The translations under genes and the position numbers were made by a program. A DNA stretch of 64,000 bases, from positions 2,728,001 through 2,792,000 of the forward strand of contig NC_014393.1 in the NCBI RefSeq assembly GCF_000145275.1. The letters are read 5' to 3'. The DNA comes from Clostridium cellulovorans 743B. Its GTDB lineage: Bacteria; Bacillota; Clostridia; Clostridiales; Clostridiaceae. Each line of letters starts with the position of its first letter. The first letter of the stretch is position 1. This document shows positions 8,239-17,108 of this stretch, piece by piece. The notes under the pieces were generated by a model that worked only from the letters and a program-made list of their open reading frames with translations, did no database searches and had not been told where the DNA came from.

Positions 8239-9216
8239 ATGCTTAAAATGCAGCTTGAAATAGATATTTTAAAAGAGACAATAAATGTATTAAAAAAAGA
8301 CCCAGGCGTCGACCAGACAGCTCTCAAAAATCGGGAGAAGGCAGTGATAGTCGATGCCCTGAAAAATAAATACTCACTGCCACTATTGTTGGAAAAATTA
8401 GATCTTACAAAGAGTTGTTATTATTATCAAGAGAAGGTTTTATCCAAGCCAGATAAATATGCTCAGTTACGTAAACACATAAAGGAAATGTTCAAAGAAA
8501 CCAAAGGGCGCTATTGTTACCGTCGTATTTATAGGCTGTTAGCCAAAGACGGTTATACAGTTTTGGGGAAAGTTGTCAGACGAATAATGAAACAAGAAAA
8601 TCTGGTAGTAAAAATTCGAAAGAACCGAAAATACAACTCTTATAAAGGAGAGATATCACAAGCTGTTTCAAATATTATAGAAAGAAATTTTCGTGCACAT
8701 AAACCCAATCAAAAATGGCTTACTGACATAACAGAGTTTGCTATTCCTGCCGGAAAAGTATATCTATCTCCGATCATGGATTGCTTTGATGGTCTATTGC
8801 CATGTTGGACAATCAGCACTTGTCCAGATTCAACCTTGGTAAACTCTATGCTCGATAGAGCCATTGCTCTATTAAACGATAATGAGTATCCAATAGTTCA
8901 TTCTCATAGGGGCTGCCATTACAGATGGCCTGGTTGGATTAAAAGAATGGATAAAGCAAGATTTACGAGATCAATGTCAAAGAAAGGATGTTCTCCGGAT
9001 AATTCTGCTTGCGAAGGTTTATTTGGACGATTGAAAAACGAAATGTTCTATAATCAAGATTGGTCAGGTGTAAGCATTGAGGAATTCATAGATACACTTA
9101 ATGTTTATCTTGTAGGGTATAATGAAAGACGGATAAAAATATTATTGGGAAATATGAGCCCTAAGGAGTACAGACAGAGCCTTAGATTTCCAGGCCGTAT
9201 AAAAAATTTTGTGTAA
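8239..9216 (+). CDS. IS3 OrfB transposase, catalytic residue altered
   Basis: A 325-codon frame with the rve integrase core: first Asp in WLTDITEF, glutamate in NSACEGLFGRLKNE. The second position, normally HSDxG, reads HSHRG because the codon at 8905-8907 is CAT rather than GAT. The family needs all three acidic residues to bind metal, so this protein is probably inactive. The first 20 or so codons belong to the OrfA coiled coil. Confidence 0.75.
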   Translation: MLKMQLEIDILKETINVLKKDPGVDQTALKNREKAVIVDALKNKYSLPLLLEKLDLTKSCYYYQEKVLSKPDKYAQLRKHIKEMFKETKGRYCYRRIYRLLAKDGYTVLGKVVRRIMKQENLVVKIRKNRKYNSYKGEISQAVSNIIERNFRAHKPNQKWLTDITEFAIPAGKVYLSPIMDCFDGLLPCWTISTCPDSTLVNSMLDRAIALLNDNEYPIVHSHRGCHYRWPGWIKRMDKARFTRSMSKKGCSPDNSACEGLFGRLKNEMFYNQDWSGVSIEEFIDTLNVYLVGYNERRIKILLGNMSPKEYRQSLRFPGRIKNFV

Positions 9217-10550
9217 ACTGAATAAAAACAACTTCTTCTTGGTAATAATTGAAATAACAATATATTACAAGAAGGAGTTGTTTTTTATGTCAAATGTGTC
9301 GAAAGAATTATTGAGAGAATTTATAAAGGAGCAGAACTTTACTAATGCTAATGAAGTATTAGATGCCATAAAAGGAATGTTTAGAGATGTTTTACAAGAG
9401 GCTTTGGAAGCAGAAATGGATGAAGAATTAGGTTATGGTAAGTATGATGTAACAGAAAAAGCAAGCGATAATAGTAGAAATGGCTATTCAAAAAAGAAAG
9501 TTAAAACAGAATTAGGTGCAATAGAACTGAATATTCCAAGGGATAGAAATGGAGATTTTGAACCTAAAATAGTACCAAAACATCAAAGAACCATAAATGG
9601 AATTGAAGATAAAGTATTATCGCTTTATGCTTCGGGAATGACAACAAGAGATATATCTGAACAGGTTAAAATTTATATGATGTAGATATAAGTGCAGAAA
9701 CAGTGTCAAATATAACTAATAGGATATTGCCAATGGTATCAGAATGGCAGAATAGACCTTTAGAAAACACATATGCATTTGTCTTTATGGATGCAATCCA
9801 CTATAAAGTAAGAGAAGAGAAACAGATTGTACTTAAAGCAGCTTACGTAGTAATAGGCGTAAGCCTGGACGGCGAAAAAGAAGTGTTAGGAATATGGATT
9901 GGTGCAAATGAGAGTAGTAAGTTTTGGCTTTCTGTTCTAAATGACCTTAGGAATCGAGGCGTACAAGATGTACTAATCTTCTGTGTTGACGGCCTAAACG
10001 GCTTAAGGATGCGATTGGCGCAACATTTCCATTCGCTAGAATTCAACGATGCATAATACACCAAATACGTTCTAGTATGAAGTATATACCATATAAGGAT
10101 AAAAAGGCTTTTGTTGCAGATCTGAAGTATATATATGGTGCCGTTAATGAGGAAGTAGCTATGGAATATTTGATAGCTTTAAAGGATAAATGGTCTCAGA
10201 AGTATCCAAACGCAGTAAAAAGTTGGGAAGATAATTGGGATAATTTAAGTACATTCTTTGCCTTTCCTCAAAATATAAGAAAAATAATATATACTACAAA
10301 TGTAATAGAGAGCTTAAATAGTCAATTTAGAAAAGTAACAAAGACTAAGCTAATATTTCCTAATGATGAAAGTTTATTAAAGATGCTATATTTAGCAGTT
10401 CAAAAAATATCAACAAAATGGAATAGAAATTATCGTGAATGGGATTTAGTAATCAATCAATTAAAAATAGTATTTAGCGAAGTGTTTGAAAAAATGGCAT
10501 AAAAAGAACCTTAATCTAGAATTAAATCTAAGATTAAAGTCCCTTTAGTA
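9217..10550 (+). mobile_element. IS256-family element, degenerate
   Basis: It starts directly at the right end of the IS3-family element and carries one Mutator-type transposase gene broken into three frames. Exact terminal repeats could not be fixed by eye; the right limit is approximate. It adds to the disrupted Rhs locus. Confidence 0.6.
9287..10502 (+). pseudogene. IS256-family transposase, two frameshifts
   Basis: The start MSNVSKELLREFIKEQ has a GAAGGAG ribosome site 9 bp upstream. Frame one ends after DISEQVKIYMM near 9685. Frame two covers VDISAETVSNITNR, FVFMDAIHYK (first catalytic Asp) and FCVDGLNG (second Asp), and frame three starts before the MKYIPYKDKKAFVADL block and runs to the end (VIESLNSQFRK). 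Two indels, near 9670 and 9990, separate them. The joined protein would be about 400 residues, normal for the family. Confidence 0.78.
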
Positions 10551-10551
10551 A

Positions 10552-10607
10552 ATTTCCTTAGGTATATTATGTGCAATAAATGTTAATAATATACCTATGA
10601 AGGAAAT
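10552..10607. repeat. Long imperfect inverted repeat
   Basis: ATTTCCTT-A-GGTATATTAT pairs with ATAATATACC-TATG-AAGGAAAT, two arms of about 19 bp around a 15-nt loop. A second pair, CTTAGACA/TGTCTAAG, follows at 10633-10660. They lie in the 350-bp gap between the IS256 remnant and the Rpn gene. No T-run makes either a clear terminator; they may be element ends. Confidence 0.5.
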
Positions 10608-10632
10608 AAATTGTTCTTCACTAATATACATA

Positions 10633-10660
10633 CTTAGACAAAAATCCAAGCCTGTCTAAG
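10633..10660. repeat. Short inverted repeat
   Basis: CTTAGACA and TGTCTAAG form an 8-bp stem around a 12-nt loop. It lies 26 bp beyond the longer inverted repeat. The remainder of the gap to 10855 holds a small CCAGCTTAGCTGG palindrome near 10730 and a GTCCGCACCCCCG stretch, but no gene. Confidence 0.4.
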
Positions 10661-10855
10661 ACTATAAATTAATGGTTATTTCCAAGAAGAAGATAAGAAT
10701 ACACGAAATAATTTACAGGCTCGATTTCCAGCTTAGCTGGTCCAAGAAAATGTCCGCACCCCCGTCCTCAATATTATTTATATTGATTGAAGTTATTTGA
10801 AATTTAATTAAATTCAGCATATTCATTATCTATTTCAATCTATAATTCAAATTTC

Positions 10856-11722
10856 TTAGTTTACTAACTTATTTTTAAGCTCCAATATCTTCTCCTTTGA
10901 AAGCTCTGTCAGTTCAATTATATCGTTTATAGAATCGCCTCTTTTAATCATTTTTTCTGCTACCCTTAAAGCTTTTTCATTTGCTCCTTTTTCTTCTGCC
11001 GACCTAATCCTTGTTAACTGGTCACGAAGTTCTGCTTCTCTTGCTTCATATATCATTCTTGCCTTTTCATCTTTGCTTATTATCTTCAATAAATTGTATG
11101 CCTTCTTAATGCTTTCATTCTTTTCAGCAAGCATCTCCATCACCCCTTTCGATTTTCCATCTAAAAATTCCATCCATTGTATGATTGGATCATCTTCGTT
11201 TATTTCTATCTGCTTATCAAATAGTTTCGGTATCTCAAGAAAATGCACCTCAAGTATATCTGTCAGTTTATGTCCTGTTTCATCTTCTATTAAGTGATAA
11301 CTGGTATGAAGTTTATTTAAAGGTATGCATTTAAAATCTACTATATTTATTGTTATACATTTCTTAAGCTTATCATAAGTATCTCCTGGTTTTACTTGAG
11401 TTGTATACATCTTACTCCAATAAAATAAGGTTCTCTCTGGCATAAACTCTGTTGGCAGCACTTGAATTTCAATGTCTATCTGCTTTCCATTTACAGTTTT
11501 AACTCTAACATCAAGAATTCCTTTCTTGTCTTCTTTAAATTCTCGAAACAACTCTGTATTTAATATTTCAATACCTACAAACTCTCTTTCCGGCAAATTC
11601 AATACTGCACTTAAGAATGCTATTAACAAGTCTTTATTTTTCTCATCTCCAAACAAAAGTTTAAAAACAAAATCTATTTTAGGTGACATTATAAAATTAT
11701 CATCAATTTTTTTCTTAGTCAT
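10856..11722 (-). CDS. Rpn-family PD-(D/E)XK nuclease (recombination-promoting)
   Basis: An intact 288-residue protein. The N-terminus MSPKIDFVFKLLFGDEKNKD is the hallmark of the Rpn/PDDEXK_2 family. The nuclease motif is D71 (ILDVRV) followed by E85-I-Q87 in QIDIEIQV. A middle region with FYWSKMYTTQ and a basic C-terminal helical tail follow. In E. coli RpnA-like proteins promote RecA-independent recombination and are DNA endonucleases; similar genes are widely scattered and were long labelled transposases. It stands alone and leftward between IS remnants. Confidence 0.88.
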   Translation of the reverse strand: MTKKKIDDNFIMSPKIDFVFKLLFGDEKNKDLLIAFLSAVLNLPEREFVGIEILNTELFREFKEDKKGILDVRVKTVNGKQIDIEIQVLPTEFMPERTLFYWSKMYTTQVKPGDTYDKLKKCITINIVDFKCIPLNKLHTSYHLIEDETGHKLTDILEVHFLEIPKLFDKQIEINEDDPIIQWMEFLDGKSKGVMEMLAEKNESIKKAYNLLKIISKDEKARMIYEAREAELRDQLTRIRSAEEKGANEKALRVAEKMIKRGDSINDIIELTELSKEKILELKNKLVN

Positions 11723-11873
11723 TTAAACACCGCCCTTTGAATTACTATTATATATATTCTTTATTATTATTTTATCAGAAATAATTTTTCTATTCTATAA
11801 TTAGACTACAAGATATGCAAATTTATAGCAATAACACTAATGTACATTTAGAACTCTAGTGCTACATTTTTGT

Positions 11874-12270
11874 AAGCGTCAAAGAATTACCGAATAGATA
11901 GTGAAAATTTCTTTTGCTAAAATTACAGATAGTAAGATAAATGGGGGGCTGTAATATCAAAGGAATTAGTCAACTCAACCTGGAAAGAACTTTTAGATAA
12001 GTTTCATTCTTATGAATGAACTATAAGTGGCTTCTGCAAGGAAAATAACGTTACTAAGAGTCAACCTTACTATATATAGGAAAAAATCTGAGCAATCAAA
12101 TAAATTAGTATTTCATGCTATATTCCTAGCTGATGAGCTAACTACTAACCAAAAGACATCAGAGAATAATTCGAAAGTATGTCTTAATTCTAGCAGTGCT
12201 TACAGAGTTATGCTAAATATTGATAAAGTAACTACTGTATATTTAACCTGTGGTGTGACGGATTTAAGTT
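11874..12270 (+). mobile_element. IS66-family left-end remnant (tnpA, start of tnpB)
   Basis: It begins near GTAAGCGTC, a terminal sequence typical of IS66. It then encodes a stop-riddled Orf1 (SKELVNSTWKELLDKFHSYE, SGFCKENNVTKSQ) and the start of Orf2 at 12210 (MLNIDKVTTVYLTCGVTDL). It breaks off abruptly into a 5' fragment of the barrel-protein paralog. The DDE transposase gene (Orf3) is missing. The first 120 bp match the remnant at 3880-4000. Confidence 0.72.
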
Positions 12271-12360
12271 AATTTCTGCTGTATTAATAACATTACCATC
12301 CTCAATTATTTTGTATTGGTAATTATACTTTAGTTTTGCTTGTTCAATCTTTAATTCCAT
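12269..12360 (-). pseudogene. 5' fragment of barrel-protein paralog
   Basis: The 30 codons match the start of the gene at 5668-6263 with very few base differences, including the upstream ribosome site (GGGAG). Similarity ends exactly at the IS66 remnant, so this copy lost its 3' part there. The duplication shows that this gene existed in at least two modules of the zone. Confidence 0.7.
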
Positions 12361-12382
12361 TTGTTAATCTCCCTATGTAATT

Positions 12383-12826
12383 TTATTTTATGAAATCATA
12401 AATTGTAGAATCTACAATAACTCGTGGGTTGTCTTTTGTTTTCTCTAAGATTATTTTTATTAATTTTTTATAATCCTTAACTCCTCTATTTATGTTGATG
12501 GTTCCATGATTTATTCCACCTTTGATTTCTACCCATTTAAAGTTCATGATTTTTGCGACTTGGTATGTCGAGATTTCTATTTTTCTAATATCTTTCCACA
12601 AAAGAGTGTTGTTTCTATAACCAAATACATTTCTATAGGTAAGCCCTTCTTCAGTTACTTCATAATATTCGAAAGCTGCTGGTATATACATAATTGTTGC
12701 GAAAATTGCACCAGACCACATAAAAATCTTACGTTCAATTTTATTATCAAAATATGCAATACTATACATTCCAATAATAGCAAAGAACAACAATATTAAG
12801 AGATACCCTTTATTTTTAAATCTCAT
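12383..12826 (-). CDS. Membrane protein with PH-like domain
   Basis: A 147-residue protein with two hydrophobic segments (about 8-22 and 33-52). A soluble part follows with YYEVTEEGLTYRN and LLWKDIRKIEI, the pattern of bacterial PH domains. It lies 22 bp upstream of the truncated barrel-protein paralog in the same direction. The function is unknown; an immunity role would fit the context but is not shown. Confidence 0.6.
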   Translation of the reverse strand: MRFKNKGYLLILLFFAIIGMYSIAYFDNKIERKIFMWSGAIFATIMYIPAAFEYYEVTEEGLTYRNVFGYRNNTLLWKDIRKIEISTYQVAKIMNFKWVEIKGGINHGTININRGVKDYKKLIKIILEKTKDNPRVIVDSTIYDFIK

Positions 12827-12998
12827 ATCATCACTTACTCCAATCGGAATTTTTTGAGTCTTTCCTGCAAATCTTCTTACGTTTCTTTCTATCCATATTT
12901 TAATATAGGTAAGTATCCTTTAACAATATCCTATTCTAAAGTAATTATCCATAATCTAAATAGTTCCTGTGATTTCATTCACCTTTATCCTAGAAAAA

Positions 12999-13029
12999 GC
13001 AGTTAGATATTTTAATAACATCTAACCGC
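12999..13029 (-). terminator. Hairpin terminator after the 167-residue membrane gene
   Basis: On the minus strand GCGGTTAGAT and ATCTAACTGC pair with one mismatch and are followed by TTTTTCT. It lies 45 bp past the stop of the gene that starts at 13578. Confidence 0.65.
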
Positions 13030-13074
13030 ACTATATTTAAGCAAAAATTCTACATGATAAATAAATTTCTACGT

Positions 13075-13578
13075 TTATTTAAGTGGCAAATCTTTGGGTG
13101 GTAAAAATACTATACCAAGTAAAGCAATTATCGTGATGACAATGGCACTAATAGTAGATATAATTTTTTTAGACTTTGGAGTTCTTTTGTTTTTTAAAAT
13201 TGGAATTAACAGTACATCCATTAGCATAGAAAATACTATTAAAAATACTTTCACTATATTAAAAGCCATACGTCCATCTCCCATGTCACCATAATAGCGA
13301 ATTAACCATATGACAGCTATCATGAATATGCCGAAAATCGTCGCTCCTAAGTACGTAAGAAAATTTTTTATGTTTCTATTTTTTCTTACAAGTTGTATGA
13401 TTGTAGCCACAGCTAGCAAGACAACAATTCCTATCATAAACGCAATAGCACCTTTCTGTCCCATACACCTAGCAATTAGCATCCCTATTATAGGCAGTAC
13501 TATATAAAGTCCTTTATCTACTTTATCATGTTCTAAATCTAACATTGCTAACACTTTTTTCTTTATTTTGTCTATCAT
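13075..13578 (-). CDS. Multi-pass membrane protein, unknown
   Basis: A 167-residue protein with a short basic N-terminus and about five membrane segments (residues 26-40, 42-62, 72-95, 105-128 and 140-160). No family was recognised. It has its own terminator and is a single-gene unit among toxin/immunity debris. Confidence 0.55.
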   Translation of the reverse strand: MIDKIKKKVLAMLDLEHDKVDKGLYIVLPIIGMLIARCMGQKGAIAFMIGIVVLLAVATIIQLVRKNRNIKNFLTYLGATIFGIFMIAVIWLIRYYGDMGDGRMAFNIVKVFLIVFSMLMDVLLIPILKNKRTPKSKKIISTISAIVITIIALLGIVFLPPKDLPLK

Positions 13579-13631
13579 TATTTATCCTCACTTACGCCTT
13601 TTTTCGTCTAACGAAAGTATCATTTTTTCAG

Positions 13632-13758
13632 TTATTTGTCTTGTTTATGCTTTGACATCACTTTTATCTCAATAGGGTATATTATAAAAACAAATAAAAT
13701 ACCTATTCCTAGAAGATCTAAATGCAAACCTATTCCTACTATAACAGGTGATTCTATT
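13632..13758 (-). pseudogene. C-terminal membrane-segment remnant
   Basis: A start-less leftward frame encodes VIVGIGLHLDLLGIGILFVF and ends IEIKVMSKHKQDK. One strong membrane helix is visible. It is the last part of a lost gene, family unknown. Confidence 0.35.
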
Positions 13759-13831
13759 TAAATCACTGTCCGAATTTACATATAATAAATCTCTTAACTT
13801 CCTCATATCTATATTTCTAAACTTTAATTAT

Positions 13832-13925
13832 CGAAAGTATTTTTTATATAATTGTATTCTATACCATTAAGTTTTATTGATACAATAGTTCCTCTACTTC
13901 TATAAGTATAATAAATTTTTATCCT
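13832..13925 (-). pseudogene. Rhs core fragment
   Basis: Read leftward it gives KIYYTYRSRGTIVSIKLNG and EYNYIKN. This aligns residue by residue with the Rhs core KIYYTYDSVGDLVSFNLNS at about 7540-7600. It is a third short core remnant in the zone, about 90 bp long. Confidence 0.6.
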
Positions 13926-13950
13926 CAAAGATTAACAACTCTAAATAACG

Positions 13951-13998
13951 AATTATAGACCCCAGATGAAACTAATGCTCCTTCTGAGGCCTATAATT
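13951..13998. repeat. Stem-loop, possible terminator
   Basis: AATTATAGACCCCAGA pairs with TTCTGAGGCCTATAATT over about 16 bp with two mismatches that still allow G-U pairing. No clear T-run follows. Confidence 0.4.
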
Positions 13999-14096
13999 CT
14001 ATTTAATAGATGTATATTTACATTTAATAAAATAATTATACTCGAAAATTTTTGTTTTCTGCGAAGGCACTTATGAAACCTGTAGTGTTGAAGTTG

Positions 14097-14397
14097 CTAT
14101 TTTTTCACTAGATATAGAACTAAAAATAAATTTATTAGGGTTACAATTATTGTTTGTATGCTAATCTTTATTGTATCTACCAAACCGCTCCCACCTTGTG
14201 CCTTAATTTTATTCCATTTTACAAATAACATTTGGTAAATTACCCACACTAAGCCAAAAGATATACTCAATATAAACTGAAAATCAATTTGAATTGGCTC
14301 CTTGTTAACAAAATTTCCAAACATAATCCAAATAATAAAAACTATAGCAGTTATGACTACACAAAAAATACTGTATAATCTTTTTTACAATTGTCAC
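14097..14397 (-). pseudogene. Small membrane protein with frameshifted start
   Basis: The long frame (MFGNFVNKEPIQIDFQFILS onward) has two membrane segments, but upstream codons stay open and strongly hydrophobic (IFCVVITAIVFIIWI). The best start is GTG at 14397 behind GAGGT, giving MTIVKK. It joins the rest only if one A is removed from the A6 run at 14381-14386. The repaired protein has three membrane segments and about 99 residues. It may be a true frameshift or a sequencing error. No family was recognised. Confidence 0.45.
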
Positions 14398-14463
14398 TTA
14401 CCTCACCACCATGATTTTAACATAGGTATAGCTGACAGTTTTTATCACGGATATGACTAATCC

Positions 14464-14580
14464 TCAAAAAAGTTCAGACCAATTCCCCTCTGCATTGTAA
14501 ATTAACACAAGCACAACTTTTAAATATTTATGCCAGATTAACAATCCCACTAATAAAATACCAAAAGACCTTCCGAACCT
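14464..14580 (-). pseudogene. Membrane-protein C-terminal remnant
   Basis: A start-less frame encodes RSFGILLVGLLIWHKYLKVV and ends NWSELF before a TGA. It fills part of the otherwise empty 300-bp gap before the next gene. Family unknown. Confidence 0.3.
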
Positions 14581-14698
14581 CCATGAATAGAAGTTCTAAA
14601 TGTCTTTAGTGGAAATCAGCGCCTTTCTAATGTCGGTTAGTTACCAAAATCACAGTTGAATAAACAATTGCTTCGTATATAAATAACATTTTTTGTAT

Positions 14699-15118
14699 TT
14701 ATATTTTGTTTTTCTTTACCCATCTCCCAATAATGAATTGACTTCTCTTAGGACTTGAAAAAATGAACGCAAAAGCGGCGATTATTACCATATCAGCAAT
14801 ACCAAAAAAGATAGTAATTACATCAATTTTATGAATAATTGAACCATTTATACCTAATATATATATCAACACTGCAAATAAACCTAACATTAAGTGTAAA
14901 AAAATCAAACTATAATAAAAATATAATAGAACTTTAGGAATTTGCATTTTAAAACGAGTATATAATAAATGTTCCTTAAATGACTGTCCTTTTTTCCTTT
15001 TTATTCGTTCCCTCCTTCTCATTTGATGCTCAATAATAATAGAAAATATTAACCAAAAACTAAAAACTATTAAAAAGAATCCTCCAGCTATAATTATCAT
15101 TGTCCCTATAATATCCAT
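14699..15118 (-). CDS. Membrane protein, unknown
   Basis: A 139-residue protein with four hydrophobic segments: residues 5-30, then after a basic loop (RRRERIKRKKGQSF) about 60-85, 88-105 and 108-125. It has a lysine-rich end. No family was recognised. Its look and setting match the other orphan membrane proteins of this zone. Confidence 0.5.
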   Translation of the reverse strand: MDIIGTMIIIAGGFFLIVFSFWLIFSIIIEHQMRRRERIKRKKGQSFKEHLLYTRFKMQIPKVLLYFYYSLIFLHLMLGLFAVLIYILGINGSIIHKIDVITIFFGIADMVIIAAFAFIFSSPKRSQFIIGRWVKKNKI

Positions 15119-15184
15119 TAACGCACCTTGTATAATGAACTTACTATGAGTTCATTATACTTTTCCTTTCCTAAATATAATTTA

Positions 15185-15820
15185 CTATAATAACATAAGA
15201 CGCTGTGGATTAGTTTTCTCACCTATAGCTATAATAAAGGGCTTATCTTTAAGTAATGCTTTTACAGCCATGATATTTTGCTTTGCCAATTCGCTTTCAC
15301 TAGTTTTTACAGAACCAATTTGCAAATCTAAAAAGAAATGATTGAATACATCAAACATAGTACTTACCAAAGCCCTAATCTCACCTTTGTTATTTTTATT
15401 GCCACATTCACCAAAGTTAGCTTTGTTTTCATCTGAGTTTGGAACTTCTGCTCTACTTCCATCTATAGCAAACACCATATAATCGTTCCACAGTATTGGT
15501 TCTTCAGAAAAATAAAAGGATTGAAGATATTCTTTATTTAGAAATGAAAAGACTTCTTAGTTTAATTTTTTTCTTTGTTGTAAAAACCCTTGTTTTGATA
15601 TATTCATAGAAGTGGCTCCTTTTTCTATAAAATATTTATGAAGTTCCATTTCCGTAGTTAATCCTTTTTTAGAAAGAGTACATAAAATAATCTCTTCTAG
15701 CGGCATCTTTCTTTTCCTTGTGAAGGATTTTTCATCATTTAAGTGAGCATATTCTCTTACTGTATTAGAATTTATAATATTAACTATCTTTTTAAATCTC
15801 TCTCTATAAAGATCATTCAT
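15185..15820 (-). pseudogene. IS4-family transposase, 5' part, broken
   Basis: The first frame (MNDLYRERFKKIVNIIN through KQGFLQQRKKLN) stops near 15557. A second frame continues with FAIDGSRAEVPNSDE and MFDVFNHFFLDLQIG. 'DGS..e.P' and 'fDv.n.f.LD' are the first catalytic region of IS4-type DDE transposases. The C-terminal catalytic part is missing, so this is a dead remnant. Confidence 0.65.
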
Positions 15821-15866
15821 AAAAACGCCTCTTCATTTATATTAACCCAATATATAACGTAAAAAT

Positions 15867-15891
15867 CTGATAAGCAGTAAATGCTTATCAG
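15867..15891. terminator. Hairpin, terminator-like
   Basis: CTGATAAGC and GCTTATCAG form a perfect 9-bp stem with a 7-nt loop, about 30 bp upstream of the IS4-remnant start. A T-run is weak on both strands. Confidence 0.4.
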
Positions 15892-15914
15892 GTTGCCTTA
15901 AGTTTATGATGTTG

Positions 15915-15934
15915 GGTAAAACCTGTGGTATTCG
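15915..15934. mobile_element. IS200-type end fragment
   Basis: The 20 bp GGTAAAACCTGTGGTATTCG equals the terminal bases of the IS200 element at 33.5-34.2 kb, including half of its end hairpin. The other arm is missing. It is probably the scar of a lost element of the same kind. Confidence 0.5.
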
Positions 15935-15944
15935 TTAAACAAAA

Positions 15945-15973
15945 ACTCCACTAAAATATACATTTAGTGGAGT
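15945..15973. terminator. Hairpin, terminator-like
   Basis: ACTCCACTAAA and TTTAGTGGAGT form a perfect 11-bp stem around a 7-nt loop. An A-run lies on the left, which is a T-run for leftward transcription, so it could end transcripts coming from the right. Confidence 0.55.
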
Positions 15974-16037
15974 ACTTGTATTTGGATTTTTTGTTTTTCT
16001 CATAATACTTCTGAAACACGAAATCTTGAAGTTTCTA

Positions 16038-16265
16038 TTATATTTTCTGAGCAGAGTAACTCATAAATACATTCCTTTCATGTTCCCTGTTCCAATAATA
16101 GTAATGTTTTAAAAGATACATTATTCCAACATCTTGTAAAACTATGTATTGGGCAAAATTATAAGTTGGATAAAAGTTTCCCAGTTCTTCTGGTTGTATA
16201 AAAAATCTAATTGTCTTAAACTTTTTACTAGTTCACTTTCATTTAACTTATCATTTGAAAATAAA
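16038..16265 (-). pseudogene. Remnant of an unknown accessory gene
   Basis: Two leftward frames fit together: NDKLNESELVKSLRQLDFLY and, after a shift, PEELGNFYPTYNFAQYIVLQ to YWNREHERNVFMSYSAQKI and a TAA. No start was found. The family is not recognised; the type and size suit an immunity-gene remnant. Confidence 0.35.
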
Positions 16266-16305
16266 AATATGCTATCATACTAGGAATCATGTGAACATAA
16301 AAATG

Positions 16306-16342
16306 AACCTAGCAGTGACCATTGTTAGTGGTTTACTAGGTT
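16306..16342 (-). terminator. Hairpin terminator after DUF4272 gene
   Basis: AACCTAG and CTAGGTT arms with further imperfect pairing inside. On the minus strand a TTCATTTTTATG tract follows. It lies 24 bp past the DUF4272 stop. Confidence 0.5.
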
Positions 16343-16365
16343 ATAATAATATGATTATATTACAT

Positions 16366-17087
16366 TTAAGTATTTATCTCTATTTCATCCCATGCTTCAT
16401 CTCCAACTATCCACTCAAATGCGTGATGTCTCCACTTAGCAATGCAATTAATACGTTTCTTCTCTTCAATATTTAAATTGCTAACAGATTTATTATTTAC
16501 CATAAAGTCATTTTGTTCTATATCAAACTGCTGTATATCTTCTAAAACTTTTTCATATTGATGCCCAAACACTGATTTAATAACGTCTTTAACAGACTTA
16601 GTTTAAATATTGAATTATTACACTCTACTGCTCTCCAATGCCATAACATCGAAATTTCATTCTGTAGTTGTATGTCTTCATTGGCTTGTAAACTACGAGT
16701 ATCGAGTAATCTCTCCAATGTATGATTCATGCCTATTTGCAACACTGGATGAAAGTCATCTAAAACAAATTGATTATAACTTGATAACTTCTTTACCAAT
16801 CCAATCGTCCACAAACATGGTTCTATTGTTTCGTATTGAACTTGGATAGATAATATTTCATTTTTATTTCCGCTACCTACCTCTTGTTCAAACAACAATT
16901 TTTCATTTTTTGTCATAAAATCAGTATACCTGTTGTTTTGTTGCCATTTGTATATAGCTATTCTTTGTTCCTCTCTTTGTTTCTTTGAATATGCTCTTCC
17001 ACCAATCGTCGACTTCTCTAAAGCACATCTATCTGATACGCATAAAAGTATTACTGACCTTGCTATAATTTCTTTAGCCTTCTTCAC
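16366..17087 (-). pseudogene. DUF4272 family protein, frameshifted; likely immunity gene
   Basis: The first frame begins MKKAKEIIARSVILLCVSDR, typical of DUF4272, and runs to NNSIFKL. One A appears to be missing near 16604. Adding it continues as TKSVKDVIKSVFGHQYEKV through KRINCIAKWRHHAFEWIVGD to the end, about 240 residues. The conserved tail W-R-H-A-F-x-W is present. It lies 21 bp downstream of a nuclease-type toxin tip in the same direction, so it is probably the cognate immunity protein. That pairing is inferred from position. Confidence 0.68.
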
Positions 17088-17108
17088 TATTATCTTTTTC
17101 CCTTATGC

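Larger units (their letters stand above)
7751..9216 (+). mobile_element. IS3-family insertion sequence, inactive
   Basis: The element begins near TGTTAGAGAG inside the Rhs gene and ends just after the transposase stop. It carries an OrfA region with helix-turn-helix sequence and an OrfB integrase core. OrfA has a one-base deletion plus an in-frame stop, and OrfB has a changed catalytic residue, so it should not move by itself. An IS256-family element abuts its right end. Confidence 0.75.

Noticed and set aside
11073..11297. Rightward frames inside 10856-11722
   Set aside because: They are shadows of the Rpn-family gene, which has clear family motifs on the other strand.
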